Shown here: positions 36,835 to 50,400 of the stretch, in pieces
How the letters are laid out: each line of letters starts with the position of its first letter
How positions within the stretch are numbered: the stretch's first letter is position 1
DNA from: Lucifuga dentata
Taxonomy: Eukaryota > Chordata > Actinopteri > Ophidiiformes > Bythitidae
Direction of reading: 5' to 3'
NCBI GenBank assembly: GCA_014773175.1
Contig: VXCM01002128.1
Span: 1 to 64,000 of the forward strand
Length of the DNA stretch: 64,000 bases
Made by a program: the position numbers and the translations under genes
The notes under the pieces: model-generated
Databases searched by the model: none
What the model saw: the letters and a program-made list of their open reading frames with translations, nothing else
Told to the model about the DNA's origin: nothing

Positions 36835-39800
36835 TTGTGGTTGGCTGTGGGTCAATATGGCAACTTCAATGGCTCAAGTCAGTTTCTGAGGGACTTCTAG
36901 ACACCCTAAAACAAATTGCCGATGCTAAGACATTCCACAGCTGAAACCTTATATTCCTAAAAGACTGCTCAGCTTCGATGGAAATCCAAGGTGAAACTTG
37001 ACAAATGTGATTTCAAATGGTGGAGAAATGTCTTCAGCAACGTTTAACCATTTGAATAAACCATATATCTGAAGAAAACTGAAAATTCTGAAGAAAGAAT
37101 ATAAGAATGAAAAAAAACATAGGTAACTCATGACTCAACAAAATTAGATTTGTTCATTTGAAAATAATGAAGTTGCTTCTTTGTCTGTGCATGGTCACCG
37201 TGTCATTTTATTTGCCTTGATTTTTTATTGAATCATTTCCCAAAATATCAACTAATGCTTGTCTAAGAATGATGTTGTGATTAAGTTATCATACCAGTTT
37301 CTAAACCAAATTCAAATAATACAATTAAATTCTATTTATTTGAATTTAACAACAAAAGTCATTGTGTTTTGTCAGTCATACAGTACCTGGTAGTTGCCTT
37401 TGAGGCTGCTGATCATGCTGGAGATCTGGTTGACCAGGCTAAGGTCATGGATTAGATTCTGTAGATCCTGGTACAGCTGACCAGGTCCCATGTACAGCTT
37501 ATCTATATAGAAACACACAAGGGCAAAAAATTTAAAGGCATAAGAATTTGTGTGTTTTAAATGAATCACAACATGAGCCCATAATACAGCTTGCAGTGGC
37601 AATTTTTTTTTTTTTAACTCAAGCCAATAAAGTAATGAGCTGTAGTACTATTAAACTGAAGTCTGAGACAAAGAACAAAAACATACTGAATTAACAGATG
37701 GCGATAAAAGTGAGCTGAGATCAGGAAAAAGCTAACGTGTCTGACATTAGTGACAAAAAAGCAGTGAAAAGCACGACCTGTCTGTGGAGAGGAGCAGTTA
37801 AAAATGAACTAACAAAGACAAAGATCAATAAAAGAACAATCAACCAGTTTCCCACAGGGAGAGGTGACAGTTCTGCAAACTTGGCAGTGGTTCTCACCGA
37901 TGTGCTTGCTGGCTCACAGGAACACACTATCTAATATTAGCTTATGGAGGCTACACAAATATTGTTTGCTCATGGATGTCAGTATATATATCATCCTTTA
38001 TTTTCCTCATTGCTTTTCCACGATGTGATGGGATGAGAAAGGTTGCTGTGTTATTGGAGTCATATGATCAGATTGGTTGAATAACATTCAGCACTGACAG
38101 GATTCTTAAAAAATAGCTGAAATGCAGACATTTTAGTCCATCTGTTTTATCCACTGCCTGGCATCCTCTTCCCTACGTTTAAGCTGTGTACTGGAGAGTG
38201 AAGAGTTAAAGTGAATCACAGTCTCTGGCACCAAAAGACTTGTTAGCCTACATTCTGTTCTCCCCTTCCTTTCCACCTCCTCCTCCTCCTCATCTTTTTC
38301 TACAATGGTCAGAGTCTGCCTGGTGCTCCATGGCAACCCAGCTCAATCTTCTTCTGAGGGTCTCTTTGACGGGACATTCAGGGGAAACTATGTCCCTGCT
38401 TTGCACCTCACCCAACTATTTCTCATCATAGGTGGTCCACATTTTACATAGTAAATAAGCTAAAATGTCTCATTCTGAGTTTTTATACAGAGATACTTCT
38501 CTCAGAGAAATTATTTGCCATCCTTACACATGCACTATTACACATAAATGTGCACACAGAACACAGCAATCTTACAGTACTGTTTATGGGTTTTGGGGAA
38601 TCACTGATCCCCTGCATTCCATTGTTCATTCCATGTTTATTTACTAAGACATTAATAGCATCAGATTTGTAATTTCTGTCCTTTTTAAAACCACCACCAC
38701 CATCATTTGAGCTAACACCCTTTTCTAATGGAACTGTATTAAATTTTCATGGCTCATCTGTTTCAGTGAGAGCTGAGAACACAGGATGGATCCAGGTCAG
38801 GGTAGAAACGCAGAATAAGCCTCGCATGCACAGCTATGGCATGCCATGCTAGGAGTGAGTGCATCTATAATAGTTCATTTATAGCGCCTCAATATTACAG
38901 CATATTGCAAGGGTAAAGCTCACAGAAAAGTAACTGAACTGTAAAATCATCTGATGGAGTTTATTATTACATATGTAGTATAGATCCTGATTCTAAACTA
39001 TGCAACATTTTAAACTTTCAAACATAAACTGGCCTGAAATTATTATGATACTTGATTTTTAAAAGAGGCTCTGTGATCTTAGGTGTGTCTGGGGTCTTTA
39101 CCAGAAGCTAAACTTTAGCTATTCTGCCTGTACAAATGGATGTATGCTACAACATAAATCAACAAATGTAGTATTTTATTTTATAAAATGTGTTTTAGTT
39201 TTGTATGGAGTAAGAAACAAGGTAGCCTGGGCACCATTTAACCCATTTCAATCCAGGCCAAACTTTCTCAATGGCTCAAAACAGTTTTTTAACAAGTAAG
39301 GCTTAGAGTAATCCAGAACATTTTAAGATTGCTGTTATCCAGCAATTCTATAAACACACAATATGACAATAGGGATTCAAGAGCAGAATGAATCATTGTG
39401 GCCTGAAATGTCTGCTGATTTCTATGCAGTGTAGACAACAGATGAACTAAGCAGAGAACCATGTGTAGAGGTGACATCATACATTGGAGAGTCTTTCTGT
39501 GCTTTCTAGCAGACTGGTCACTGAGCTGCTTTTGGCTGAACACAGCAGACTGCAAAAACAACTGTTTTCATTTGTAATGCGGACAATTTGCACGCGCACA
39601 CATTCCCTGAAGACACAAACAGAGCAAAGGTTGGTAAGAGAATAACTAAACCTTCAACTAAAACTTACTAAATTACCAAAAAAAAAAAAGTGATTCAGCT
39701 CTGTACAGTGAATTCACAATAATTTCCAGTGCAATGCATATCCTGTAGCCAAGATTCCCATACATCATAGCATCACTTCTACCACATCCAACTTAATTAG

Positions 39801-40100
39801 CAGCTGTTTGTTAGAATTAAATAATACAATGAGACCCATATGTCCTTCCTCTGGGCAAGAAGGAGACTACACTTTTCTCAAGTTAAAAGCCCTAGAAACA
39901 TCCTGGAGTCAACCAGATGGTACGCAGGTCTGCTACCATAAGTATGCTCATTCTGATGGCAAGGGTTCTCCATACCTCATTGGGATTTAAGAAGAGGGGC
40001 ATGTGGGCTGTCAGATGACTGGTGAGCAACAGGCAGTGCGAGGAGCACAGAAGTAGTAGTGGAAGTAGATGGAAACAAGTAAAAGTAATTGGGTATAGAA

Positions 40101-40134
<34 letters not shown>

Positions 40135-41305
40135 TGAAAAACTCCTTAAGGGTGTAATAGAATTGTAATACCACTTCCAGCTACATGTGTTGAAATGTAT
40201 CCTAACTGGTAATTAATAAACAGTAAGTTTTGGAAACATGGCTAGAGGACTATATGTTACTGCATATTACAAACCAACATCATGGAATTTAGTAAAAGAT
40301 AAATGACAGTTGCTGCAAAGATCAAAAATTACGTAAGATTTCAGCTGTTACATTAGAGGGAAAGGAAGATGGAAATAGTGAGGGTGAGAGTGAGAAAAGG
40401 GGAGGGAGGGAGTGAGGGAAGGAGGGAGGGAGGGAGAAAGAGAGAGAGAGGGCAAAAGAGAGAGGGATCAGAGTGGTGTATACTATAATTGAGTGGTGGT
40501 AATTCCAGCTCATGGCCAGGCATGACAGAAAGAGTGAACCTCTGACCTCAGCTCAAATTCATATAACCTTCAGCAGGCCATTCAGTATCAAAGCACTGAC
40601 CCCCGAGCACTGCGATCAGAAATACAGACTGCCGTTACCTAGACTAAAACACTCAATGAAAAAGTAATCTGGATCCTAGAATAACACTGCAGTACTGCGA
40701 CCACAAATCATACAGTCTCTTGTTTTTCTGATCTGGGCTTTTAAAGTGGCTGAGCAGCTGTGTGTGTGACAAGGAAAAGCCCAGTGGAAAGACTGAAATC
40801 ATTGGGCCAGGCAGCCAGCATGCCAGAAAAAGGCTGGAGGAAAGAAAACACACTCAGAAGCTGCGTAGTCTGTCTGGGAAACTGACACCATTTTCGAAAA
40901 ATATTCATCAAGAAATGCCTGCTGTTTAATATGTGGCAGACATTTTCTGTTTATCAACGGTGTCACTCTGTACAAACTAAGCTCAATTATGCCAATAGCA
41001 ATTCTGTCAGTGTGCCAAGTAATATTGATAACTGCATCCCTGTCAGAAAGAGCTGTAGGCACATTACAGCCTATAGCCAAAGCCCAAAGTCATCCAGCAG
41101 CGAAGACAAGCAAAAGTCACAACTAACTTCATTAACTACTCAGAGTGAGCAGTTCTTTCACTTGTAGTCATTGGTCCCTGTTCTCTGAGACCAATGAATC
41201 CCTGTAGCCCATATGGGATCAACTCAACCCATAACCACTTTAGCAGCTCAGCTAACCAGACTGCTACCTTTTCTTCTTTTTTTCCCCCACTCTGTAGGTC
41301 ATTGC

Positions 41306-41344
<39 letters not shown>

Positions 41345-41361
41345 NCTCTGTAGGTCATTGC

Positions 41362-41402
<41 letters not shown>

Positions 41403-44400
41403 GGTTCGTACTTGGCTTAGCATTGATGACCACCTTCTCTCCAGAGTGGGGTGCTGAGTAGCGGCTGTTGTCGGCCATGTCCTCACTGGACCCAAACTCT
41501 AGCATTTCCACAAAGCTTAAAGGCACGCTCCACTTTAGAAGGAACTTCTGGTCGAGTGGGGCACTACCACTGCCACTCCCACTGCCATCCTGACTGCATC
41601 TGGAAGGAGCAGAAAGAGATCGATGTCATCCAACACGCCATTAACATAATATGTGAGTTCAAAGTAGCTCAGGCTTGTGTAGTTGCATCTTGTGTTGTGG
41701 AGAAAAAAATGTATCTTCTGCACTGTGTGTAAGGAAGTGTGATTAGTAAAAAAAAATTAAGATCATGAAAAAGGATGTATGCCAGGGTTTAAGACAAGAA
41801 GAAGCAAAAAAGTAAATTTTTGCACAAATCAAAGAAGCTTTCTGAGAGGCAGTGTGCAGTGACCAGCAAGCTGAATGCTGGAATTACAGGATAGAGTTTG
41901 GAAACTTTCATCCAAGGAACAGTGCTTACCATCTCTTTTGGTTAAATTTCAAGCCACAGTGGGAACATACAAATCCAAACCCAGACACTCAGTGTGGTCA
42001 TAAGTCACCCCAAGGTCTCCATGCCCTCTACAGCTATACAGAGTACTCACCAACTCTCCCTGCACTTGAAAATTTCCTTTCAGTTGGAGGTAAACTTATT
42101 GGTGAAGAAACCATAGTTTCAGCCAGTATTCACTTAAGATGATACAAAGCAAGACAACAAGAAAATATATAGTATGTGTAATAATTAGTTTCTAAAATTA
42201 GGTGAAAGTGTAAGATAGTGTGAGACTGCAAAGGGTGCAAATCAAGGGACAGATTAAGAACAGCTCTTGTTTAGGGCCATTCTTACCGGATATTTGGGGT
42301 GGCACACATGAGCACATCATTGAGCAGGAACAGGCGTCGCTCCTTGGTTTTGATTATTTCACCACGTTCATTGTAAACCGTCTCCACCATGTCATCTGAG
42401 CGGATCAGGTAGCGGCTGCCATTACTCAGGAGCTACAGAATGAGGATGTTACATCAGTGTTACAAAGGAGAATCAGCAGTTACGAGATGGAGGCAGAAAC
42501 ATGCCTCACTGAGGAAGGTACACGCTAAACACGTCTACTCAAATGCCAGAGTGGGTGGCTGTAGATAGACAAATAATTATACCTTGTGGGAATGCTGTTG
42601 TGTGCTGAGCATTGGTCTAAAAATATACTTAAGTCAACAGAATACTTGGTAGAAAATGTGAAGCTAAATTACCTAATGGCCTCCAACATTCAGGCACGGA
42701 GCAATGCCACAGAAGTCAAATAATAGCTAAAAAGCAGAATAATGACTGTGCTCTGGGTAAAGTGCATCACCGTTTCCAAGTTTCTCAGATTCATAAATAA
42801 TACATAAGTGCGCACATAAAAACAGGTAAATGTTCATCACGTAGAAAAATGCAGATGAAAAGTGGCTAACTGCAAGCTATTTGACTACCTCGAAGCAACA
42901 GCTATTTAATTGTCATGTTCAAACCACATATGCTAGTGCACATGTGCGTGCACGCGCGCGCACACACAAACACACACACACGCACACACGCACTGAGCAG
43001 ACCTTGTTGAGGTAGCGTTCATTCATGGCCTTTGCAATGTGACGGATCTCACAGCGCTGGTCGGCCTCCCTCTTCTTCTCATTGAGCTTCTCGGCAAGTG
43101 TCTCCAGTTCAGTCAGGGCCATTTGCAGGGGCAGGCGGTCTGCATGGCCCACTGGGGTGTTTTTTAGCATGTCCTGGTGGGGATGCACAGAGATCATCCA
43201 TTATTTACTCGTTTAGTTACTGTACTGTAACCGTTTCATTTATATAATGAAACAAGTTTATCATCAAACTTCATATGTCTGCCAACAGATTAGCACATAT
43301 TCTGTCACACCACTGGAGGACTGACATCAGCTCATCTACTTTCTGTCACCACCTACCAATCTGTTGGTTTATGTGAATAATCTATCCTCATGACTAATGA
43401 AGATTTAATAATAACATACTGTTTCCTTGTAGCTTTAGCACTTAAGCCATCTAGATTTGTATTTATAACACATAAATTTATGTTATGTTATGTTTATGTG
43501 TTATACTGGCACTGGCTTTGTCTAATACTGTATATTCTGTCTCAGGAGTTCTGCAAGGAATAGTAACAGAGAAAATGGAAGCAGGATAATAAAGGATTGA
43601 AGGAAACATTTCTCTTCTACATTTTTCTCGCCTCCTCCTAAGGCACTTGTAAAAACAGCGTACTTTGACTAATATGTATGGCACTCCCTCTGCTGGTGAA
43701 TATATAAAACACAAAATCCAGAAACCTCTATACCTGGAGGAGCAGAATGAACTGTGGGAATCTCTGGATAGGCTTCATCATTAGGCCATACAAAGTGACT
43801 CTGTCACTGCTTGACTGTTGACGATTCTGTAGATGAAAAGAGGAAAAATTATACATTGTTAGCATAGCGCATAACTTAGTTCACGACCGGTCTACAGGTT
43901 CTTAAAGACAACAAAGAGAGAGGTAGAATGATAGCATGCCAGCAAGGTCATGTACTTATTGTCATTATTTTGCATATTTTAAGACAATTCTTTTACTTGT
44001 TATTCTAAGTATATTTTTTTTACATATATAGTTGTCTTTCCTTGTAAAAGATAGTTGAAAAGCACCAATTCACTTTGGTTAAAAATTGGTTAACAATTGG
44101 TTAAAAACAGGAAACAAAGTACATTTTAACACTGTGAACACGTAAGCAAGTTTTTGCTGTAAAAACAGCCTCTGCCCTGTTATCAATGTAATAAAGTCAA
44201 GCACTCTGTAAGAACAACATCCATGATCTCCATCTCCTCTCTGCACGGTAGTTTCCTACTGTCAATTTAACACTCTGTGTATTTCTCTCTCTCTAACCTT
44301 GAGGAATTCCAGGAAGCTGGGCTTGGAGGCACAGGTTTTCCTCACCACTGCCATAGCAGTACTAAAGTTGTTCACATACTCGCTGTAGGCATCCAGCACC

Positions 44401-47400
44401 ATGGACTTTGAGAACTGTTGAGAAACACAAATGTATTATATCAACAGCGTTGCATGCATATTGTAGAAAACTAAACTAAGTTTGAGTCAGGCATCAGGCT
44501 AACATGGAATGATATGATGGTGCACTTGGTTTCCTGGTCCAAAATAAGCAGTGCATTTGTAATCCTTGTGCTTTTATGTTATGAAGAGAGTGGGGAAGAC
44601 AGAGAGGGCAGTCAGCAGACTTCACTTCTCATTGCTCCTCTAATGTCATGCCAGGGGTCACAACCCCTAATGTTCGTACAATAACAAGCAGCAGGAAGTG
44701 AAGCAGACTGGAGGACTTTGAGAGATGTGGTCTTTTGTTTTGAAGATCCTTGTGTGTGAGTTTCTAGGCTGCCAAAGACAGCGCAGGGTGGAGTACATCC
44801 TCAAAGAGAGCAGAGTGCAGCTCTGTGTGAGAAAGCCAGTGTGTGTGTGTGACATTACATAAGTGTGCCTGTGCTGCAGTCCATCATCCTAAATGCCATA
44901 AATGACAAACTATGGAAAAAAGGCAGCTGGATTCAGTTGAGGTATCACAGCTAAATGCAATTTTTTTTTAGCTATTTTATTTTTTCAGCTATTTTTTTAA
45001 TCAAACTCACCGATGCCACAAAAACATCACCAATCATCTCCAGGTTGTCCCACTCAGCCACACGGCTTGCCAGGGCGATCTGGAACAGGAAGTGGCACTG
45101 TAGGATCTCACGGACACGGTAGAAGGTGATCTTCAGTTTCCTGTCGCTCAGTAGCCTCGGCTCAATGAGGGACAGGGGATTTTCGTATTGCTGACAAAGC
45201 AGAAAATGATTACTGTAATTTAAAAAAAAAAGCCTCAAAGTGAATTGTGGAGTCAGTGTCACCTTACTACCATACCTCTAATATCCTCTTCAGTGCATCA
45301 AGATAGTTCTTCTCACTCTCCAGTATAGAGCCCAATATACATCTTCTCACAAGCTGCAGAGGAAAAACACAAAGGAATAAGTCTTCAGAGTGAGCAGTAA
45401 TGTGAATAGAGCTACACAATGAATAGCACATTCATTACCTGTTGCTGTGACAGGCCCTCTGGAGCCGGACACAGCACTGGCTCAACATTGAAACAGTCCA
45501 CCTCAATGAACAGTTCAGACTCATCCTCAAAACAGGCAGACTTCCTCTCTAAAAGACAAAGGAGTGAGAAAAGTGAGGCAAAAAAAAAGAGGATTCCAGT
45601 TAAACAAGCAAGCTATCATGCTGAAGAGCAAAAAAGCAGTGCTCACCAGTGAACAAACTGAATTTTTATTTACTACATATTGCAAATGTATTTGTTAGCT
45701 AATTTAACATCAACAGAGTTAATAAAAGTTTAACTGAAGTGTGTGTTATGATTTGCGTACCATGACAGAAGGACTTGGTTTTGATGAAAGAGCGTCCCTT
45801 CTTCACCGCGGCTTTGGTTTTCTCAAGCCCGTCTTTGGTCCCTTCTTTTGCTGCCTTCACCAGTTTTTGCATCTTGGGTGAAGCAAAATACTCGATTATC
45901 CATATTACAAAGCAACACAAAGAATTTTTTTTTTTTTTTTTTTGACAGTCCAAATCCTCTTTTAGTTAAAAAGAAGTTCCCTCGAAGGTAAAACTGAGAG
46001 TGCTTCATTTAAGCCAGTGCCTAAAATGCTATCAGAGGACACGAGTAATGTTAGAATAGGATGAAGATAGATGGATTATCACATGAACATATTTAACAGG
46101 AGAGCAGACATGACCAGAAAATGACACAGTAACTGGGACATCAGCTATAAGTAGCATATTACTTACAAACAAAATAAGTGATTTCATTTATGAGAGATTT
46201 TCTGAAAATATGGTATATTTTAAACAAATGTCTTTGTATATCATAGAGGTTGCTCTATTTTTCTGTATAATGACAGTATGCAAAAAATCTCAGTTACTTT
46301 GAAAACACCTAAGGTCAAAGGGTATTATCGACTGAATTATCAAACTCAACTGCTGATGTCTCAGTTTACTGTAAAATTTAAAAAAAAAAAAAAAAAAAAA
46401 AAGTCACTTAAAAAACATTTTATACCACCAAAGCATAAACATTTAACAGGACATGTCAGTGCAGCAGAAAGGGAGGTAAATGAATTGCAAGCAAACCCAC
46501 CACCAGCAGCACCACCAAAACATTTACATCCAAGCAACATGAGCCAGCGAGAAACACCCAGACTGGAGTTAGCTACACTTAGAGTTGGGACTACTTGGTC
46601 TAATGCAGGGAGGTGAGGTGAGCCTCAGGTGGTTTACCTTCTGCTCGTGTTTCTGTTTTAGTTGCTGCAGCTCTACCGTTCCCACTGTATTTGCCATTAG
46701 ATCTTTCATCTTTTTCTCATAGTGTTCTTTCAAGCGTGTCAGATCTTGAGAGAGCTAAACAGAAGCAGAGCAAGCGTTACCAGTTATGGTCCTGAAGTGA
46801 GCTTGCGAATACGAGCAAGAATGTGGCTAACCCGCCCCAATGTTAACATCTGTCTGGCTAGATTTCTACTTGAATCCATTCAAAATATTTCCTTTCCTTA
46901 CCTGTTTACATTGTGTTTCAAGATAAGAAATTATCATTAGTTTTTTTTTGTTTTTTTTCAGATGGCATGCTTTATCCCAGAGGACAATTATCACAGACAT
47001 TTGGTACAATTTTACAGAAACATGGATAAATAAATTTTGATATCATATTAGAAAATAAACACACTAGTACCTCTAAATGTATTTAAATTAAAAAATAATT
47101 TCCTAATATGTCACATTTCTTATTCTTTACATTGTCTCCAATGACTTTTTTTTTTTTTTTTNTTTTTTTTTTTTTTTATTGCAGTGGTTTGGTTTAAGTC
47201 TGTAATTGTTTTTTCCCTGGATTCCCACAAATTCAGACATTAGTTGCAAATCTGCAAATATCTGTCAACACAACACCTTAATCTGCACAGGTTAATAATG
47301 CAAAAAGAGCGTTCTTATTATCAGGGAGTCCCCCATTGCCCTCATTTCTATTTTTTTTTTTTTTTTTTNTTTTTTTTTTTTTTTTTGCCCAAAGTAATCA

Positions 47401-50400
47401 GTAATTTATGATAACGCTGTGCACTGTAAAATAGGACACATTTTGGGAAAGCTGGGCTCCATATTATTGAAATCTTTCTGCATACATTTGTTTTCTAGAG
47501 CTTAAGAATTTGCATAATAGTAGAATGTGTTCCATAGCATAAAGCAGCTACAATTTTACATAAAAAACATACACAATAATTACCCCCTTTGATAATCTTT
47601 ATCAAAGGGGGAAGTGGAAGCGGGGACAGAAAATACAGTCTTGAAAATGATTCCTCCTCAACACTAATATTGATATAGGAGCTGTAATGTTGAGATGAGA
47701 GATGTTTTAATAAGAGAAGCGTGGGAGGGTGATTATTATACACACATGGTTCTTCCTCTGGGGTGGCCTCCCTCTCATAAAGGCATTCGGCAGGCCGTTC
47801 TCATGGCGGTCTTCTCCATCACTCGCCTCGTCATAGCTTTCAAATTCACTAGAGCTCCACCCATTGTCGAGGGAGCTGTTGCAGCCGCCCTCTTCACCAA
47901 GCTCTACATCATCATAGATCATCTCATCAGGCTCTGCAGGAGTAGACAGGACAAACACATAAAATGTATGTAGAAATTATGCAATTTATATACATAATGG
48001 AGTTGACAAAAAATTTGTAGTATTGTTTCAATTAATAACAAAAAGTCACACTTGTGTAATGTAAGTGCAGGGATAAACATAACAATAGAAACAAAATGAC
48101 AAGAACATACGCCTGTGAAGCTTAGAGTGATGCTGATTCAATCCTTATGACATAACTTGTAATATTTTTTTTTTACAAGTTTGATTTATGTTGAAAAAAA
48201 TTCCTGTTATTTTTTTCCATCCCCTAAACAAGAATGCTTTATTCATTGTCTTGGAATGCAACATACAAGGCATTTATGCAAACAAGCATAGTGATGTTAC
48301 TTGAGGTGACTGCTGTTTGATTAACATTTTTGTTTTTATTGCTGCCCTAAATAAATTATTAAAGTACCCCAATTTCTAAAAAAAAAAAAAACTGAGAAAA
48401 CTGGAACTAAAAGCAAGCAGAGCAGACAGGCTTAAGGCTGAAGAGGAACTACCAAATAAAAAAAAAATCTTTTTTGAAACTAAGGAATGAACAAGATAAA
48501 GATGAGTTCGCTAACCTGTGTTGGAGTCAGAATTCTCCCTGGGCACGTCATCATAGATCACCTCATCTGGAGCTGAAACACAAAACAAACATGACAGCTA
48601 ATGAAACATTTTTACATCATTAAGCTAGGATGTAATGTAATGGCAATCTAAAGAAAGGAGCGCACAAGGGTCCGCTTCCTCAAATGAACAGGGAAGGAAG
48701 TGTCTGGGAATACAGTTGAGTAAAAAAAATAAAATAAAAAAATAAAAAACATAAAGTCATGAAATTTTTGTGCAGATACAAATACATGATAAAACAAAAC
48801 TATAATTCTTTCCATGAAAATTATAGGAAAGCAATTAATTTCTCTACTAAAGATACTTTTATAGTGGATATTAATTCTTACTTTCCATCCAGGCAGTGTT
48901 GGCAGGATCTGATGCCCATTTAGTCAAAGCATCTTCTTCTCTAATAGGTGGTGGGCACTCTTCACTGAAAACACTTCAGAAAACAAAAACTCATTTTATT
49001 TTAATACTGTGATTTTTATCTCAGTAACTGATGATGTAATTGATAAGGATGAGAGTGTCCTAAGCTACTCTACAACACACGACATGAATGAATGAATGCA
49101 GACATGCTTTACACACCTGTCAACAGAGTTGTTGCCAGTCCCAACCATAGTGACTGAAAGAAGGAGAAAGAAAAAAACATTAGGTGAAGAAAACCCAAAA
49201 CATAAGCTTTCTAAACAGTTTCTGGACTGAAAACATGTTTTTAGAAATTTGTCAAATCATCTATTTAATCTGAACATTGTGCACCTTTTAGACTGCTTTC
49301 AGATGACTTGAGAGTGCTCTAAATAATAACACATTTCAACTCTGTGTGGAGTAGTTCATTCAAAAATATATAAATTATCAATCTTATTTTTCCCGCCTCT
49401 TCTTCTCAGCCTCAGCAGAAACTTTGCTGTAACACCCATCATTTGCCACCAGGTGTCAGTATAAATTCCATTTAGATTTAACTTTTGATTTGGTTTGGCT
49501 CACAGTTGTAAATGTGCTACCATAAATTTCACTTTACACACAAACTTTACACACTAACACTAACAGAAAACCCAGGATAAGATAAACATTCTTCTTCCTT
49601 GAACCAAATCATGGAAAAGCAAATTATTTTAAAATGGCCTTGCAAAGTTTATCACAGCTGAAAGGACTCACAAATGAAAACACAACATCAGAAAAGTGGG
49701 GGGGAAAATTAAAAAATTTGTACATCATACACATCTGTGATTTCCAAAGTCTTTCATTTAGACATCTAAGCATTTAAATCTGGTGTGAGCTTGTTGAGAT
49801 AATTATAGCGTAATTATCCCTCAGTGTGCCAGACCACTGGTTTAGATACGTCAACTGTTACATTTTAGGGAAACCGGAAAGTCCTCACAGCCAACAGAGC
49901 TTTGGGAAGGACTAAATTTAGTCTCATCTTCCTTGTGGCAAGGCTTTAGGAAAAACAGGAATGCAGAAAGGAGAAAGAAAGTGGAAAAATGTGGCTGAGA
50001 CAGCATTCGTGTGTCATAGCTTTGTACGTATCTCTATGTCTGCATGGAGTGAAAGAAGAGAGGAGGGAGGATAAGAGGAAAGAGCATTTAGACTGAACAA
50101 ATACAATGAGCAGAACCATGACGAGCTGTATTTTCTGTTGTCATGGGCATTTCAATATTGCCGTTGATCAGCATAGCACCACATTATTTTTAACTACTTT
50201 TCAATCTCTTTGTTATTTAAAAGTTACACAAGGGATTGCCTGACTCTTTGCATTTTCAGGATTTCCGCCCTGCTTCAGGCTCCTTCCTTTACCGTCCTCA
50301 TCCATGGAGAGGTGTCGGATGATGACGGGTGTGGTGTACGCCGGTGTGATGAGTGGTACACCAGAGGGGGTGGCATATCCGCANGATGACGGGTGTGGTG

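Larger units (their letters stand above)
37503..41411. other. arhgef10 intron 17
   Basis: No gene recognised. Poly-A run at 40106-40131 and a purine-rich tract at about 40360-40470 on the plus strand, dominated by GGGA and GA words. An (AG)n tract with N join lies at 41290-41400. Confidence 0.5.
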
